Shown here: piece by piece, positions 26,901-41,932 of the stretch | Layout of the letters: every line of letters starts with the position of its first letter | Position numbering within the stretch: position 1 is the stretch's first letter | Source: Mycolicibacterium sarraceniae | GTDB taxonomy: Bacteria > Actinomycetota > Actinomycetes > Mycobacteriales > Mycobacteriaceae | DNA length: 64,000 nt | Assembly: GCF_010731875.1 (NCBI RefSeq) | Contig: NZ_AP022595.1 | Coordinates: forward strand, 2,108,001 to 2,172,000 | Direction of reading: 5' to 3' | Position numbers and translations under genes: made by a program | Notes under the pieces: generated by a model | Told to the model about the DNA's origin: nothing | Seen by the model: the letters and a program-made list of their open reading frames with translations, nothing else | The model's database searches: none

Positions 26901-28970
26901 GTGACCGCTGCCCGAACCACGTCGATCTACATCGCCTCGCCCGAGGGTGACACCGGAAAATCCACCGTCGCACTCGGCATCCTGCACCGTCTGACGGCGA
27001 TGGTGCCGAGGGCCGGGGTGTTCCGCCCGATCACTCGTCGGGAGAACCGGGATTACATCCTGGAGTTGTTGCTGGCCCACAGCAATGCGGGCCTGACCTA
27101 CGAGGAATGCGTCGGCGTCACCTACCAGCGACTGCACGATGATCCCGACGCCGCGATCGCCGACATCGTCGACCGCTACCACGAAGTGGCCGCGCGCTGC
27201 GATGCGGTCGTGATTGTCGGCTCGGACTACACGGACGTCGCCACGCCCACCGAGCTCAGCGTCAATGCGCGTATCGCGGCCAACCTCGGCGCGCCGGTGT
27301 TGCTGTCGGTGCGCGCCCGCGACCGCACTCCCAAGGAAGTCGCCCAGGTAATCGAGCTGTGCCTGGCTGAGCTGGCCGCCCAGCACGCGCACACCGCGGC
27401 GGTGGTGGCCAACCGGGCCCACCCGGCCGAGCTCGACGCGGTGGCCCAGGCGTGCGCGAACCTGGGGCCGCGGGTCTTCGTGATTCCGGAGGAGCCCCTC
27501 CTGGTGGCCCCGACCGTGGCCGATCTCAGTGATGCGGTCGACGGTGCCCTGGTGCACGGCGACCGATCGCTGCTGGGCCGCGAGGCGATCGGGGTGCTCG
27601 TGGCGGGCATGACCGCCGAACATTGCCTGGAACGGCTGACAGAGGGCGTCACCGTGGTCACGCCGGGTGATCGATCCGACGTAGTACTGGCGGTCACCAG
27701 CGCGCATGCCGCGGAGGGATTCCCGTCCCTGTCGGCCATCATTCTCAACGGCGGACTGCCGCTGCACCGCTCCATCGCCCAGCTGGTAAACGGCCTGGGC
27801 CTGCGGCTGCCGATCGTCGCCACCGACCTCGGCACTTTCGAGACCGCCAGCGCGCTGGCGGGGACGCGCGGACGGGTCACCGCCACCTCGCAGCGCAAGA
27901 TCGACACCGCGATCGCGCTGATGGAGCGCTACGTCGACATCGACGACCTGCAGGATCGGCTCAGTCTGCCGATCCCCACGGTGACCACACCGCAGATGTT
28001 CACCTACCAGCTGATGGAGCGGGCGAGGGCGGATCGCAAGCGCATCGTGCTGCCCGAGGGGGACGACGACCGCATCCTGCACGCGGCCGGGCGGCTCTTG
28101 CTACGCGGCGTCGCCGACCTGACCATCCTGGGTGATGAGACCTACGTTCGTTCCCGCGCAGCCGAACTGGGCGTTGACCTGGCCCCGGCAGTCGTGCTCA
28201 ACCCACGCACCAGCGAGCTGTGCGACCAATTTGCCGCGCAGTACGCCGACCTTCGCAAGAAAAAGGGCGTGACATTAGAACAGGCCCGCGAGACCATGCA
28301 CGACGTCTCCTACTTCGGAACGATGTTGGTGCACAACGGCATTGTCGACGGCATGGTGTCGGGTGCGACGCACACCACGGCGCACACGGTGCGGCCCGCC
28401 TTCGAGATCATCAAGACCCGGCCCGACGTCTCCACGGTGTCGAGCATCTTCCTGATGTGTCTGTCCGACCGGGTCCTGGCCTATGGTGATTGCGCGATTG
28501 TGCCCGATCCCACCGCCGAGCAGCTCGCCGACATAGCGATCAGCTCCGCGCGTACCGCCGCCCAGTTCGGCATCGATCCGCGGGTCGCGATGCTGTCCTA
28601 TTCCACCGGCGACTCGGGTAGTGGAATCGGAGTCGAAAAAGTAAGGACTGCAACCGAATTGGTGCGTGAACGGGATCCGGATTTGCTGGTGGAAGGGCCG
28701 ATTCAGTACGACGCCGCCGTCGACGCGACCGTGGCCGCTGCCAAGATGCCTGGCTCGAAGGTGGCGGGCCGCGCGACGGTGCTGATCTTCCCGGACCTCA
28801 ACACCGGAAACAACACCTACAAGGCGGTCCAGCGCAGCGCGGGTGCCATCGCCATCGGCCCAGTACTGCAGGGACTCAACAAGCCGGTCAACGACCTGTC
28901 CCGCGGCGCGCTCGTCGACGATATCGTCAACACGGTGGCGATCACCGCGATCCAGGCGCAGGGCCAGTGA
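26901..28970 (+). CDS. pta: Phosphate acetyltransferase
   Basis: 689 residues from a GTG at 26901, the length of the long bacterial Pta; an upstream ATG at 26862 adds a non-family leader. Interconverts acetyl-CoA and acetyl phosphate. The N-terminal BioD-like P-loop regulatory domain starts [20 protein letters not shown]; a DRTGG-type middle domain includes [19 protein letters not shown]; the catalytic PTA_PTB domain begins near [20 protein letters not shown] and has [20 protein letters not shown] and [20 protein letters not shown]. Stop and the ackA ATG overlap by one base (TGATG). Confidence 0.97.
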   Translation: MTAARTTSIYIASPEGDTGKSTVALGILHRLTAMVPRAGVFRPITRRENRDYILELLLAHSNAGLTYEECVGVTYQRLHDDPDAAIADIVDRYHEVAARCDAVVIVGSDYTDVATPTELSVNARIAANLGAPVLLSVRARDRTPKEVAQVIELCLAELAAQHAHTAAVVANRAHPAELDAVAQACANLGPRVFVIPEEPLLVAPTVADLSDAVDGALVHGDRSLLGREAIGVLVAGMTAEHCLERLTEGVTVVTPGDRSDVVLAVTSAHAAEGFPSLSAIILNGGLPLHRSIAQLVNGLGLRLPIVATDLGTFETASALAGTRGRVTATSQRKIDTAIALMERYVDIDDLQDRLSLPIPTVTTPQMFTYQLMERARADRKRIVLPEGDDDRILHAAGRLLLRGVADLTILGDETYVRSRAAELGVDLAPAVVLNPRTSELCDQFAAQYADLRKKKGVTLEQARETMHDVSYFGTMLVHNGIVDGMVSGATHTTAHTVRPAFEIIKTRPDVSTVSSIFLMCLSDRVLAYGDCAIVPDPTAEQLADIAISSARTAAQFGIDPRVAMLSYSTGDSGSGIGVEKVRTATELVRERDPDLLVEGPIQYDAAVDATVAAAKMPGSKVAGRATVLIFPDLNTGNNTYKAVQRSAGAIAIGPVLQGLNKPVNDLSRGALVDDIVNTVAITAIQAQGQ

Positions 28971-30157
28971 TGTCCGGCACGGTGCTGGTCCTCAACTCCG
29001 GTTCATCGTCGCTTAAATACCAACTACTGCAACCGGATACCGGAGTATCCCTCGCCCACGGGATTGTCGAACGGATCGGTGAGGCGGCGTCGACCGCGAC
29101 GCTGACGTCGGGCAACGAAGAGATTCGCCATGACGGTGGGATCGCCGACCACGAGGCCGCTCTGCGCACCGCGTTCGACCTGTTCGCCGAGGCCGGTCAG
29201 CACCTGGACGATCTGGGGCTCGTCGCCGTCGGGCACCGGGTGGTGCACGGCGGCCAGGACCTGTACCGGCCCACCATCGTCGACGATGCGTTGATCGTGA
29301 AGCTGGCAGAACTCGCACCCCTTGCACCGCTGCACAATCCGCCCGCGGTGCTCGGAATCGAGGTCGCGCGTCGAGCTTTGCCGGATGTCCCGCACGTCGC
29401 GGTGTTCGACACCGCCTTTTTCCACGACCTGCCGGCCGCTTCCGCCACATATGCGATCGACCGCGACCTGGCCAGCCGCTGGCAGATCCGCCGTTACGGG
29501 TTTCACGGCACCTCACACCAGTACGTCAGCCAGCAAGCCGCGCAGTTCCTCGAGACTCCGATCGAGTCGCTCAACCAGATCGTGCTGCACCTGGGCAACG
29601 GCGCCTCGGCGTCGGCCGTTGCCGGCGGACGTCCGGTCGATACCTCCATGGGGCTTACTCCGATGGAGGGTCTGGTCATGGGCACCCGCTCCGGTGACGT
29701 CGATCCCGGCGTGTTGGCGTACCTCTGGCGCACGGCCGGCCTGGGCGTGGAGGAGATCGAAGCCATGCTCAACCGGCGTTCCGGGATGTACGGGTTGAGC
29801 GGCGAGATCGATTTTCGGGTGGTGCACCAGCGGATCGAATCCGGCGACGAGGCAGCGCAATTGGCCTATGACGTCTACATCCACCGGCTGCGCAAGTATA
29901 TCGGTGCCTATCTGGCGATCTTGGGACACACCGACGTGCTGACGTTCACCGCCGGAGTGGGCGAGAACGATGCGCGCGTGCGGCGTGATGCGTTGACCGC
30001 GCTGGCGCCGTTGGGTATCGAGCTCGACGAGCACCTCAACGAGAGCCCCGCCCGCGGTGCCCGCCGGATCTCCGCTGACAAGTCGCCGACGACCGTGCTG
30101 GTGATCCCCACCAACGAAGAGTTGGCGATCGCGCGGGCTTGTCTGACCGTGGTCTAG
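28970..30157 (+). CDS. ackA: Acetate kinase
   Basis: 395 residues. Transfers phosphate between acetyl phosphate and ADP, completing the Pta-AckA acetate overflow/assimilation pathway. Signatures: [17 protein letters not shown] at the N-terminus (first AckA motif), [48 protein letters not shown] (second motif with the catalytic His/Arg), [20 protein letters not shown] and [23 protein letters not shown] at 28970 is favoured over the GTG at 28967, which would begin inside the pta stop region. Confidence 0.97.
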   Translation: MSGTVLVLNSGSSSLKYQLLQPDTGVSLAHGIVERIGEAASTATLTSGNEEIRHDGGIADHEAALRTAFDLFAEAGQHLDDLGLVAVGHRVVHGGQDLYRPTIVDDALIVKLAELAPLAPLHNPPAVLGIEVARRALPDVPHVAVFDTAFFHDLPAASATYAIDRDLASRWQIRRYGFHGTSHQYVSQQAAQFLETPIESLNQIVLHLGNGASASAVAGGRPVDTSMGLTPMEGLVMGTRSGDVDPGVLAYLWRTAGLGVEEIEAMLNRRSGMYGLSGEIDFRVVHQRIESGDEAAQLAYDVYIHRLRKYIGAYLAILGHTDVLTFTAGVGENDARVRRDALTALAPLGIELDEHLNESPARGARRISADKSPTTVLVIPTNEELAIARACLTVV

Positions 30158-30230
30158 CCTCGATTTTTGATAGGGCTTGTTGTGGGCCAGGGTCTGGTGC
30201 TGGATTGGGTTGCCAGGCGGTGGCGATGGC

Positions 30231-30329
30231 GGTGACCAGCGCCGATAGGCCGGTCCGGTCAGCTAGTTCACGCAGTAGGCCCATCCCGGCATGCGACACG
30301 ACGCCATGGCCGTCAGCCGAGACTTTCAC
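30231..30329 (-). pseudogene. N-terminal fragment of another IS1380-type transposase
   Basis: From an ATG at 30329 the minus strand reads MKVSADGHGVVSHAGMGLLR then ELADRTGLSALVTA, the conserved opening of IS1380-family transposases, before losing resemblance near 30231. Upstream, GCGAAGTGCCTTCCCGTCAG resembles the transposase leader of the intact element (GGAAGTGCCTTTCCG). The rest of the protein is gone. It differs in sequence from the intact copy at 30633-32289, so it is an older insertion. The surrounding 30158-30465 holds no other recognisable gene. Confidence 0.65.
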
Positions 30330-30465
30330 CCGCGATATTCGTCACCTGCGAAGTGCCTTCCCGTCAGGATAGTTGAACCGTAGACAAGTCCGATTATCCC
30401 CTGCAGGACAGGCACTTTCGCTTGTATACACGCCCCCACAGGCAACAATCCACGAAAAATCCGGG

Positions 30466-30632
30466 CTAGGGCTTGTCCAGCTCGTCGCAGACCAGCTCCG
30501 CCGACGCAGCGTTGGAGATGTGTGCCTGTCTGTTCAGGACGTAAGTGTGCCCCCTGGCCGCCAACGCAGCCAGGGCACGCAGGGCTTCGAAGTCCAAGCG
30601 CCCCAGCACCCGTACCCGGTCCTTGTCCTTAG
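30466..30632 (-). pseudogene. Distal part of a GT4-like glycosyltransferase pseudogene (left of the insertion sequence)
   Basis: On the minus strand from the IS edge: KDKDRVRVLGRLDFEALRAL, then ALAARGHTYVLNRQAHISNA and a TAG at 30466-30468. The first part matches the start of the GT-B C-terminal domain of GT4 enzymes (DRVRFLGRVxxEALRAL). The rest does not follow the family. It continues the sequence that breaks off at the right-hand IS edge, so both pieces come from one gene. Reading across the empty site is out of frame by one base, so the gene was already damaged or was damaged on insertion. Confidence 0.55.
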
Positions 30633-32289
30633 CCTGAATCCACCGACGGGTGGTGGTGAGTAGGGTTGATCTTCGTTGGCGTCGGTCTTCCGGGTGTGGG
30701 CGTGAGGTAGTCGCTGGTCTGTCCAGCTTTTCCTGTGTGTTCCGGTCGGGCCTTTCGGCGGTTGGTCAGGTTGTCGCAGGTAGTGGTGGGCTGTGTCCGA
30801 TGGTGTTGTGCCACAGTGCAAGCCAGGACCTGGACCACGGCCAGTGGGAGGGTAGGTGCAGGATCGGGCGGCGCTGGGGACGGGCCAGTCGGGCGGGAAC
30901 ATTGACGATGGTGCGTCGCAGTGTCGATCCGCGTGCTCGGGTGTGCCGCTCTCCGGCTAGGACACCGGCCGCGCGCAGCAGGTTGTGGGCAATCGCCGAG
31001 CACAAGATCCAGGCCGAGTTCGCGCCGAACCGGCCCGAGGGCAGATGCGCCAGCGGTCCGTCGATGAGATCGGCGAATACGGTCTCGATGATCGCGTGCT
31101 GGCGGTGGGTGATGTCGGCCTGATCGACGGGCAGGTCGGTGTTGGTGAGAAACGGGTGATACCGCCACACCGGGAACAGCGTGTCACGGAAACGGGCGTC
31201 CTTGACGCGGCGGACCACCAATCGGGCCGTGATGCGATCGGGGGTGGAGGCGAAGGCGGTGTAGTCGATTTCGGCGACCTCGGCATCAGAGATCCAGGTA
31301 CCGGTGTCGGGGTCTTGGACGGCGCCGGGATAACGCACTGGCGTCCACGCCGTCTCGTCGATCCCGGCGAGCGCGCGTTCGATGGCGGGATTGCGGGTCA
31401 TCACCATCGAGAACCGCGCACCATGGCGCACGCAGGCGGTAATCACCGCGCGCGAGCCGTAGGCCGAATCCCCGCGCACCAGAATCTGCCCGCTGGCTCC
31501 CGCGGCGCGGGCGGTGCCGATCGCCTGGGCGACCATCCGCCCGGCCCCCTTACTGGAGTTGGCCCGCCCGGCGCGTAGCCGCATCCCGGCGATCACCGGC
31601 GCGGCGCCCGCGGTGCTGATCGTGGTGGCCAGCGGGGACAGTCCCTTGCGCAGGATCTGCTTGCCGGCGATCTTGGTGTGCCCGTAGGAGGCGCCTTGTT
31701 TGGCGTGCCCGTAGACCGGGCGTAGCAGCGAGTCGATGTCGATGAACACCTGCTGATCGGCGCCGGGTAGCAACTCGACCCGCTGACACAATGCCACCAG
31801 GTGCTCGCGTAGCACCGATTCCAACTGGCGGGCGTGCCCGAAGGTGAACTCCCGCAACAACGTTCCGACCGTCGACGGTGCGTACACCCCGCCGAAGAGG
31901 GTCTTCATACCGCCCGACCGGACCACGTCGAGGTCGTCGATGCAGTCCGCGCCCGCGCACATGCCCGCCACCACGGTGGCCAGTTTCGGGGCGGGGTTCG
32001 CCGACCCGGACGTGATCCGGGGCGCCATGATGCGGACCTTCTCATCAAACAACCTGCCCAGCCCGGTCTGCTCGGCCAACGTCATGACCGGCACAAGTCC
32101 GGCGCACGACACGAGATTGTCATCGTCGAACACCGCTGACTCCGCGGCGAACCCATGCGAAACTTGCACTGGAAGTGCCTTTCCGAACTGGACCCGATTG
32201 CTGCCTGAGAACACCAATCATCCCAGTTCAGAGGGCACTTTCTTCATTCCGACACTCGGCTAACGCCACCGCCCGTCGGTGGATTCAGG
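30633..32289 (-). mobile_element. Complete IS1380-family insertion sequence (1657 bp)
   Basis: Terminal inverted repeats begin CCTGAATCCACCGACGGG at both ends: left 30633-30656 and right 32266-32289 read on the opposite strand, with a single mismatch after the first 18 bases. One transposase gene fills the interior. The length and one-ORF structure fit the IS1380 family. It interrupts a decayed glycosyltransferase gene between ackA and the CtaG-like gene. A further inverted pair (AAGTGCC near 32173, GGCACTT near 32233) brackets the transposase leader and may control its expression. Confidence 0.9.
30766..32169 (-). CDS. IS1380-family transposase
   Basis: 467 residues from a GTG at 32169 (VQVSHGFAAESAVFDDDNLV), the usual family start; an in-frame ATG at 32217 would add 16 residues. 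DDE-type transposase: DQQVFIDIDSLLRPVYGHAK carries the first acidic pair, GQILVRGDSAYGSRAVITAC the second Asp, and HRQHAIIETVFADLIDGPLA the Glu in the C-terminal ExxF-like motif. A basic C-terminal tail (RPQRRPILHLPSHWPWSRS) follows. The frame is intact, so the element may still be active. The last 130 bases of the IS beyond the stop hold nothing else. Confidence 0.9.
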   Translation of the reverse strand: MQVSHGFAAESAVFDDDNLVSCAGLVPVMTLAEQTGLGRLFDEKVRIMAPRITSGSANPAPKLATVVAGMCAGADCIDDLDVVRSGGMKTLFGGVYAPSTVGTLLREFTFGHARQLESVLREHLVALCQRVELLPGADQQVFIDIDSLLRPVYGHAKQGASYGHTKIAGKQILRKGLSPLATTISTAGAAPVIAGMRLRAGRANSSKGAGRMVAQAIGTARAAGASGQILVRGDSAYGSRAVITACVRHGARFSMVMTRNPAIERALAGIDETAWTPVRYPGAVQDPDTGTWISDAEVAEIDYTAFASTPDRITARLVVRRVKDARFRDTLFPVWRYHPFLTNTDLPVDQADITHRQHAIIETVFADLIDGPLAHLPSGRFGANSAWILCSAIAHNLLRAAGVLAGERHTRARGSTLRRTIVNVPARLARPQRRPILHLPSHWPWSRSWLALWHNTIGHSPPLPATT

Positions 32290-32800
32290 CTTAGGCCGCG
32301 ACGTCGGCGCGGGAAGGACCGTCACCGGTGATCACTACCGCGACAGCTTCGCTCACCGCGAAGTTGGAACCGACGATGCGCGGCAGCCGTGTCTGACACG
32401 TCGTGAGTATCGGATCGGTACGGATCGCACACCAGTGGATCGCGCTGCGCGCACGCACATCTTTGGGCAAGGCCAGTGCGTGCATCAGGGGCCACTGGTT
32501 CAAAAGGTAGAAGTCGTGTTGAGGTGGCGACGCGATACGGCAAACGCCTGCAATGAATTTCACGATGTCGGTCCAATTGCTACGCGACTTCACCAAAGGC
32601 TGCTTGTAGCGGCCGCCGTTCGGATTGCGGTGAATGGTGACCCCGTTGATGGTTTCGGTTCCGGCCAGTCCGCCGGTGTGGCCGATGCAATACACATCGA
32701 CAGAATGTCCGCGCGGCACCAGAGTTTCGCCGAGTTCCTGGAAGAAGACTTCCTGCCCCCCGACACTGGGGTGGTAGCGCCGCGCACCCGGCGGTCAACA
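32290..32800 (-). pseudogene. Proximal part of a GT4-like glycosyltransferase pseudogene (right of the IS)
   Basis: The minus strand begins RRYHPSVGGQEVFFQELGET, the canonical N-terminal loop of GT4 glycosyltransferases, then RGHSVDVYCIGHTGGLAGTE, NQWPLMHALALPKDVRARSA and PRIVGSNFAVSEAVAV. It then jumps to VVITGDGPSRADVAA, which is C-terminal-domain sequence, so an internal segment of perhaps 60 residues is missing before the IS junction at 32290. There is no start codon in place. Probably a former cell-wall or exopolysaccharide glycosyltransferase. Confidence 0.65.
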
Positions 32801-33000
32801 ACAGCAAAAAGATGACGATGCCGTAGTTGACGATCTGGATCCGCCACACTTCGGCGAAACAGTAAGCCAGCACCCCGCCGGAACCGGCCACGACGGGCCC
32901 GTAACGCATGATCCGCGCGAACGCGTAGCCGGCCGCACCGCAGAGCAGGAACGTGTAGAACCACCCCCACACCCCGAAGATTGGCGTAAGTTCGGCAGCC

Positions 33001-37089
<4,089 letters not shown>

Positions 37090-37093
<4 letters not shown>

Positions 37094-38409
37094 CTGTACT
37101 CGCTCAGTCTGGGCCACAATCCCACCGCCACCGCCAGCGCCGCGCCGATCGAGAGCACCACGCCGCCGACGGTCGTGCCGGACAGCACCCGCCGGGCCGA
37201 CAGGATGTCGTTGCGCAGCTGGTTGCGGCTTTCCCGGATACCTTGCGACAGCGCCGCATCGAGCTTGTCGAAGGCCGGGGACGAGTCGTCCTCGCCGGTG
37301 CCGAGGGCCACCTGAGTGGCCGCCTGGTAGTTGCCGACCGAGATGTAGGCGTTGATCCGCTCGTCGGCCTGCCGCCACGTCGTCAGCAGTTGGTCGGCGT
37401 TGGCGAGGTCGTCCTTGGCGATGGCGTCGTTTCGGGCCAGGTAGTCGGCGAGCTGAGTGTGCATGGCGTCAACGCGTTGGTAGTAGGACCGCTTACGGAC
37501 GTCTTCGTCGCCCCGCCGGATCAGCGACAGCGTCTCGTCGGCGCGTGCCTGTTGGGCGGTGATCGCCAGGTTAGTCACCGTTTTGAGCGACTCGGCCGCG
37601 GTGTTCTTGGCAGCCCGGCTACCTGCAGTGGAGATGATCAGCGCTGAACCCACCCAGATGATCATCACCACGATAGCCAGGCCGCCGGCGATCAGGCCGA
37701 CGTTGACCCGGCGGCGGGTGCGCTCGGCCAGCCACCGATGGCCGAACACCCCGAACAGCAGGGTCGCGGCCACCACGATCAGCACCGGCGCGGGGATCCG
37801 GGTGGAGGCGGTGGTCTCGGCGTCCACCCGCGCCGACGTTTCCTCGTAGAGCCGCTGGGCGTCGGGCAGGATCTGCTGCTGCATGAGCGCCGAGGCCTCC
37901 GAGAGGTACGACGAGCCAACCGGGTTGCCCATGCGGTTGTTGGTCCGCGCGGTTTCGATCAGGCCGGTGTAGACAGCCAGCTGCGCATTGATCCGGCCTA
38001 GCAGCTGAATCAGGGACTCATCGGTGAGTCCGCTGGCCGCCCGGGTAACCGCGACGGCCGCATCGGTGATGGCCTGCTCATAACGCTGCCGGACGGCACG
38101 CGGCTCGGAACCGGCGATGAACGCGGTCGCCGCGGCGGCGTCGGCGACCGACAGCGTGGTGTAGAGCTGGCCGGCGGCGAACGACAGCGGCTCGGTGTGA
38201 TTGAGGACGGTGGTCAGCTGGGTCTGCCGATTGGTGATGGTGGTCGAGGTGGCGAACGCGGACAGGATCCCCAGCATGGCCAGTATCAGGCCGAGGGTCA
38301 GGATCCGCCCGGGCGTGGTGCGCAGGAACCACCATCGGGGGTGAGTGGGCACGATCGGCGCCCGCTGCCCCAACGGCTCGGTCGACGGGTGTGCCAGCTC
38401 AACGGTCAC
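37090..38409 (-). CDS. glnX: Transmembrane sensor protein of the GlnH-PknG pathway (Rv0412c-like)
   Basis: 439 residues. Starts MTVELAHPSTEPLGQRAPIV, followed by a first helix (ILTLGLILAMLGILSAFAT), an extracytoplasmic four-helix domain resembling chemoreceptor sensory modules (TTITNRQTQLTTVLNHTEPL), two central helices (APVLIVVAATLLFGVFGHRW and VGLIAGGLAIVVMIIWVGSA), a second outer helical domain (DAMHTQLADYLARNDAIAKD) and a C-terminal helix (GGVVLSIGAALAVAVGLWP). It passes amino-acid occupancy of GlnH to PknG. First gene of the glnX-glnH-pknG operon. The GlnX name follows published work on Rv0412c. Confidence 0.93.
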
Positions 38410-38562
38410 CTTTCGCGGACCTCATTCCCTGTTGCCCGGATCCCACCTGCTGCCGTCGCCGGGTTACCCGGCATGCATCCTGAGATAATCCTAAGAGGTG
38501 TTGTGACGGATGGGGCGGGATAGACCGACCTAACTCTGGCGTGGCGTGCTTATCCTGAACGC

Positions 38563-39144
38563 GTGCGTGGGGATGGCGACGGTTGGGTGGTATCCGACAC
38601 CGGTACCCACTATTGGGGACGGCATGGTGCCGCCGGACTGTTGTTGCGGGCGCCCCGTCCCGACGGTACCCCGGCCGTGTTGCTTCAGCACCGCGCGCCG
38701 TGGAGCCATCAGGGCGGCACCTGGGCGCTGCCCGGCGGAGCCCGCGACAGCCACGAAACCCCCGAGCAGGCCGCCGTCCGGGAAGCCCACGAGGAAGCCG
38801 GGCTGCTCGCCGAGCACGTACAGGTCCGCGCGTTGGTGGTGACGGCCGAGGTCTTGGGCACCGGTGGGACGCACTGGAGTTACACGACCGTCGTCGCCGA
38901 TGCCCCCGAACTACTGACCACCGTCGCCAACCGGGAAAGCTCCGAGCTGCGCTGGGTGCCCGAGGATGACGTGGTCGAGCTGCCGCTGCACCCCGGCTTC
39001 GCCGCCAGCTGGGAACGGCTGCACATCACCACCATGCTGAGCTCCGGTGATCACGACGAATGTCAGCAGTCGTTGCCGCACACCGTCGAGATCCAGTCCG
39101 GTGTCTTCGCGTGGTGCAGGTCGGCGGCCGCCGAGGTCGGCTAG
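38563..39144 (+). CDS. mutT3: Nudix hydrolase, MutT3-like
   Basis: 193 residues from a GTG at 38563 ([20 protein letters not shown]). Complete Nudix box [20 protein letters not shown] then EAGL (residues about 62-84), with REAHEEAGL supplying metal ligands. [15 protein letters not shown] precedes it and [20 protein letters not shown] follows. MutT3 hydrolyses oxidised nucleotides such as 8-oxo-dGTP in nucleotide-pool sanitation; position before thiE equals Rv0413. It converges with thiE, the two stops sharing a CTAG. Confidence 0.92.
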   Translation: MRGDGDGWVVSDTGTHYWGRHGAAGLLLRAPRPDGTPAVLLQHRAPWSHQGGTWALPGGARDSHETPEQAAVREAHEEAGLLAEHVQVRALVVTAEVLGTGGTHWSYTTVVADAPELLTTVANRESSELRWVPEDDVVELPLHPGFAASWERLHITTMLSSGDHDECQQSLPHTVEIQSGVFAWCRSAAAEVG

Positions 39145-39842
39145 CTGGACCGGTGGGTGGGAGCGCATCGACCCGGGGATTGGTCGAGCGCGGCACGCAA
39201 CCGGGCGGCAGCGGCCTTGGGGTCGTCGACCGCGGTGATCGCCCGCACCACCACAATTCGGCTCGCCCCGGCGTCCAGCACCTCCGGCAGCCGCTGCTCG
39301 TCGATCCCGCCGATGGCGAACCATGGCTTCCCGGGATTCGCCGCCGCCACATCACGGACCAATTCCAGGCCCGGTGCGGCGCGGCCCGGTTTCGTCGGGG
39401 TCGGCCAGCACGGGCCGACGCAGAAATAGTCGACGTCCTCGGTCAGCGCGCGGGTGGCCTCACCGATCGCATGGGTGGACCGGCCGATCACGGTGCGAGG
39501 GCCGACGATATCGCGGGCCACCGCCAGCGGCAGGTCGTCCTGACCCAGATGCAGCACGTCGGCGCCGGCCGCGCGGGCGATATCGGCGCGGTCGTTGACC
39601 GCCAGCAGTGCGCCGTGCCGGTGGGCCGCGTCGGCCAGGATCTCGAGGGCCGCCAGCTCGCCGCGCGCCTCCAGCGGCCCGAACTGCTGCTCGCCGGGGG
39701 AGCCTTTGTCGCGTAGCTGGATGAGGTCGACGCCGCCGGCCAGCGCGGCCTCGGCGAACTCGGCCAGATCACCGCGTTCGCGGCGGGCATCGGTGCAGAG
39801 GTAGAGCCGTGCGGTAGCGAGCCTGGTCTGAGGTTCGTGCAC
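39141..39842 (-). CDS. thiE: Thiamine-phosphate synthase
   Basis: 233 residues. Joins hydroxymethylpyrimidine diphosphate and carboxythiazole phosphate to thiamine phosphate. The TIM barrel motifs are present: [40 protein letters not shown] (QLRDK), [77 protein letters not shown], and [19 protein letters not shown]. It is divergent from the thiO unit; the TPP riboswitch in between points to thiO, not to thiE. Confidence 0.96.
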   Translation of the reverse strand: MHEPQTRLATARLYLCTDARRERGDLAEFAEAALAGGVDLIQLRDKGSPGEQQFGPLEARGELAALEILADAAHRHGALLAVNDRADIARAAGADVLHLGQDDLPLAVARDIVGPRTVIGRSTHAIGEATRALTEDVDYFCVGPCWPTPTKPGRAAPGLELVRDVAAANPGKPWFAIGGIDEQRLPEVLDAGASRIVVVRAITAVDDPKAAAARLRAALDQSPGRCAPTHRSS

Positions 39843-39870
39843 ACCGCGACGGTAGCGGCTAGCGTGGGGG

Positions 39871-39965
39871 TTGGCACGGGAGCCCCGGCAGCGGGGCTGA
39901 GAGTGGAGGCGTTACCCCTCCAGACCGTCACCACCTGATCCGGGTCATGCCGGCGAAGGAAGCGA
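39871..39965 (+). promoter_or_regulatory. TPP riboswitch ahead of thiO-thiS-thiG
   Basis: Canonical THI-box elements in order: CACGGGAGCC, GGGGCTGAGAG, a variable stem GGAGGCGTTACCCCTCC, ACCTGATCCGGGTCATGCCG, and GGCGAAGGAAG. The last element overlaps the ribosome-site region eight bases before the thiO ATG, so translational control by sequestering the Shine-Dalgarno is likely. Confidence 0.95.
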
Positions 39966-39972
39966 AAGGGAT

Positions 39973-40976
39973 ATGTCGAAGGATTCTCTGGCCGTCATCG
40001 GGGGCGGCGTCATCGGTCTCGCGGTCGCCCGCCGCGCGGCGCTCGATGGGTTATCGGTGCGAGTACATCGCACTGCCGCGTGGGGTGCGTCCTGGGTGGC
40101 CGGCGGCATGCTGGCCCCGCACAGCGAGGGCTGGCCCGGCGAGGAAAAGCTGCTGGCGCTGGGCTTGGAGTCGCTGCGGCTGTGGCACGACGGTTTCCTC
40201 GACGGGCTGCCCGTCGAGGTGGTCACCGCACGGCAGTCGCTGGTGGTCGGGGTGGACCGCGCCGACGCCCAAGACCTGCGCACCGTCGCGGACTGGTTGT
40301 CGGCCCAGGGGCACCCGGTCACGGTAACGACCACCGCGCGCGACACCGAACCGCTTCTGGCCCAAGGTATCCGGCATGGTTTCCTCGCTGAGGACGAGCT
40401 GGCGGTCGACAACCGCAAACTGGTGGCCGCACTGGAGGCGCACTGCGAGCAGCTCGGGGTTCGGTGGGCCGCGCCGGTAGAGCAGCTCGACGGTGCCCGC
40501 GACGGTGCGCACACCGTGGTCATCGCCAACGGTATCGACGCGCCCACGCTGTGGCCCGGCCTGCAGGTCCGCCCGGTGAAGGGTGAGGTGCTGCGACTGC
40601 GCTGGCGGCGCGGCTGTATGCCGTTGCCGCAGCGCGTGGTTCGAGCCAGGGTGCATGGGCGCTCGGTGTACCTGGTGCCCCGCGCCGACGGTGTGGTGAT
40701 CGGCGCGACGCAATACGAACGCGGCCGTGACACCGCCCCGACCGTGGCCGGAGTGCGTGAGCTGCTCGACGACGCCTGCGAGGTGATGCCGGCCCTCGGC
40801 GAGTACGAACTGGCCGAGAGCGCCGCGGGGTTGCGGCCGATGACCCCGGACAATATGCCGATCGTCGGCCGGCTCGACGAACGCACATTGGTGGCCACCG
40901 GACATGGCCGATCGGGATTTCTGTTGGCGCCGTGGACCGCTGAGCGGATCGCCGCCGAGTTGATAGGAGTACGGGC

Positions 40977-40980
<4 letters not shown>
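39973..40980 (+). CDS. thiO: Glycine oxidase of thiazole synthesis
   Basis: 335 residues. FAD-dependent oxidation of glycine to iminoglycine, the nitrogen donor of the thiazole ring. The Rossmann start LAVIGGGVIGLAVARRAALD, GASWVAGGMLAPHSEGWPG, KGEVLRLRWRRGCMPLPQRV, VYLVPRADGVVIGATQYERG, GLRPMTPDNMPIVGRLDERT and ATGHGRSGFLLAPWTAERIA all fit the ThiO group of the DAO family. Its stop overlaps the thiS GTG, giving a tight thiO-thiS-thiG unit under the riboswitch. Confidence 0.96.
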
Positions 40981-41925
<945 letters not shown>

Positions 41926-41932
41926 GCAGAAC

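Larger units (their letters stand above)
30628..32294. repeat. 5-bp target-site duplication CTTAG flanking the IS element
   Basis: CTTAG occurs at 30628-30632 directly before the left inverted repeat and at 32290-32294 directly after the right one. This shows a clean transposition event without later rearrangement of the ends. Confidence 0.85.
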
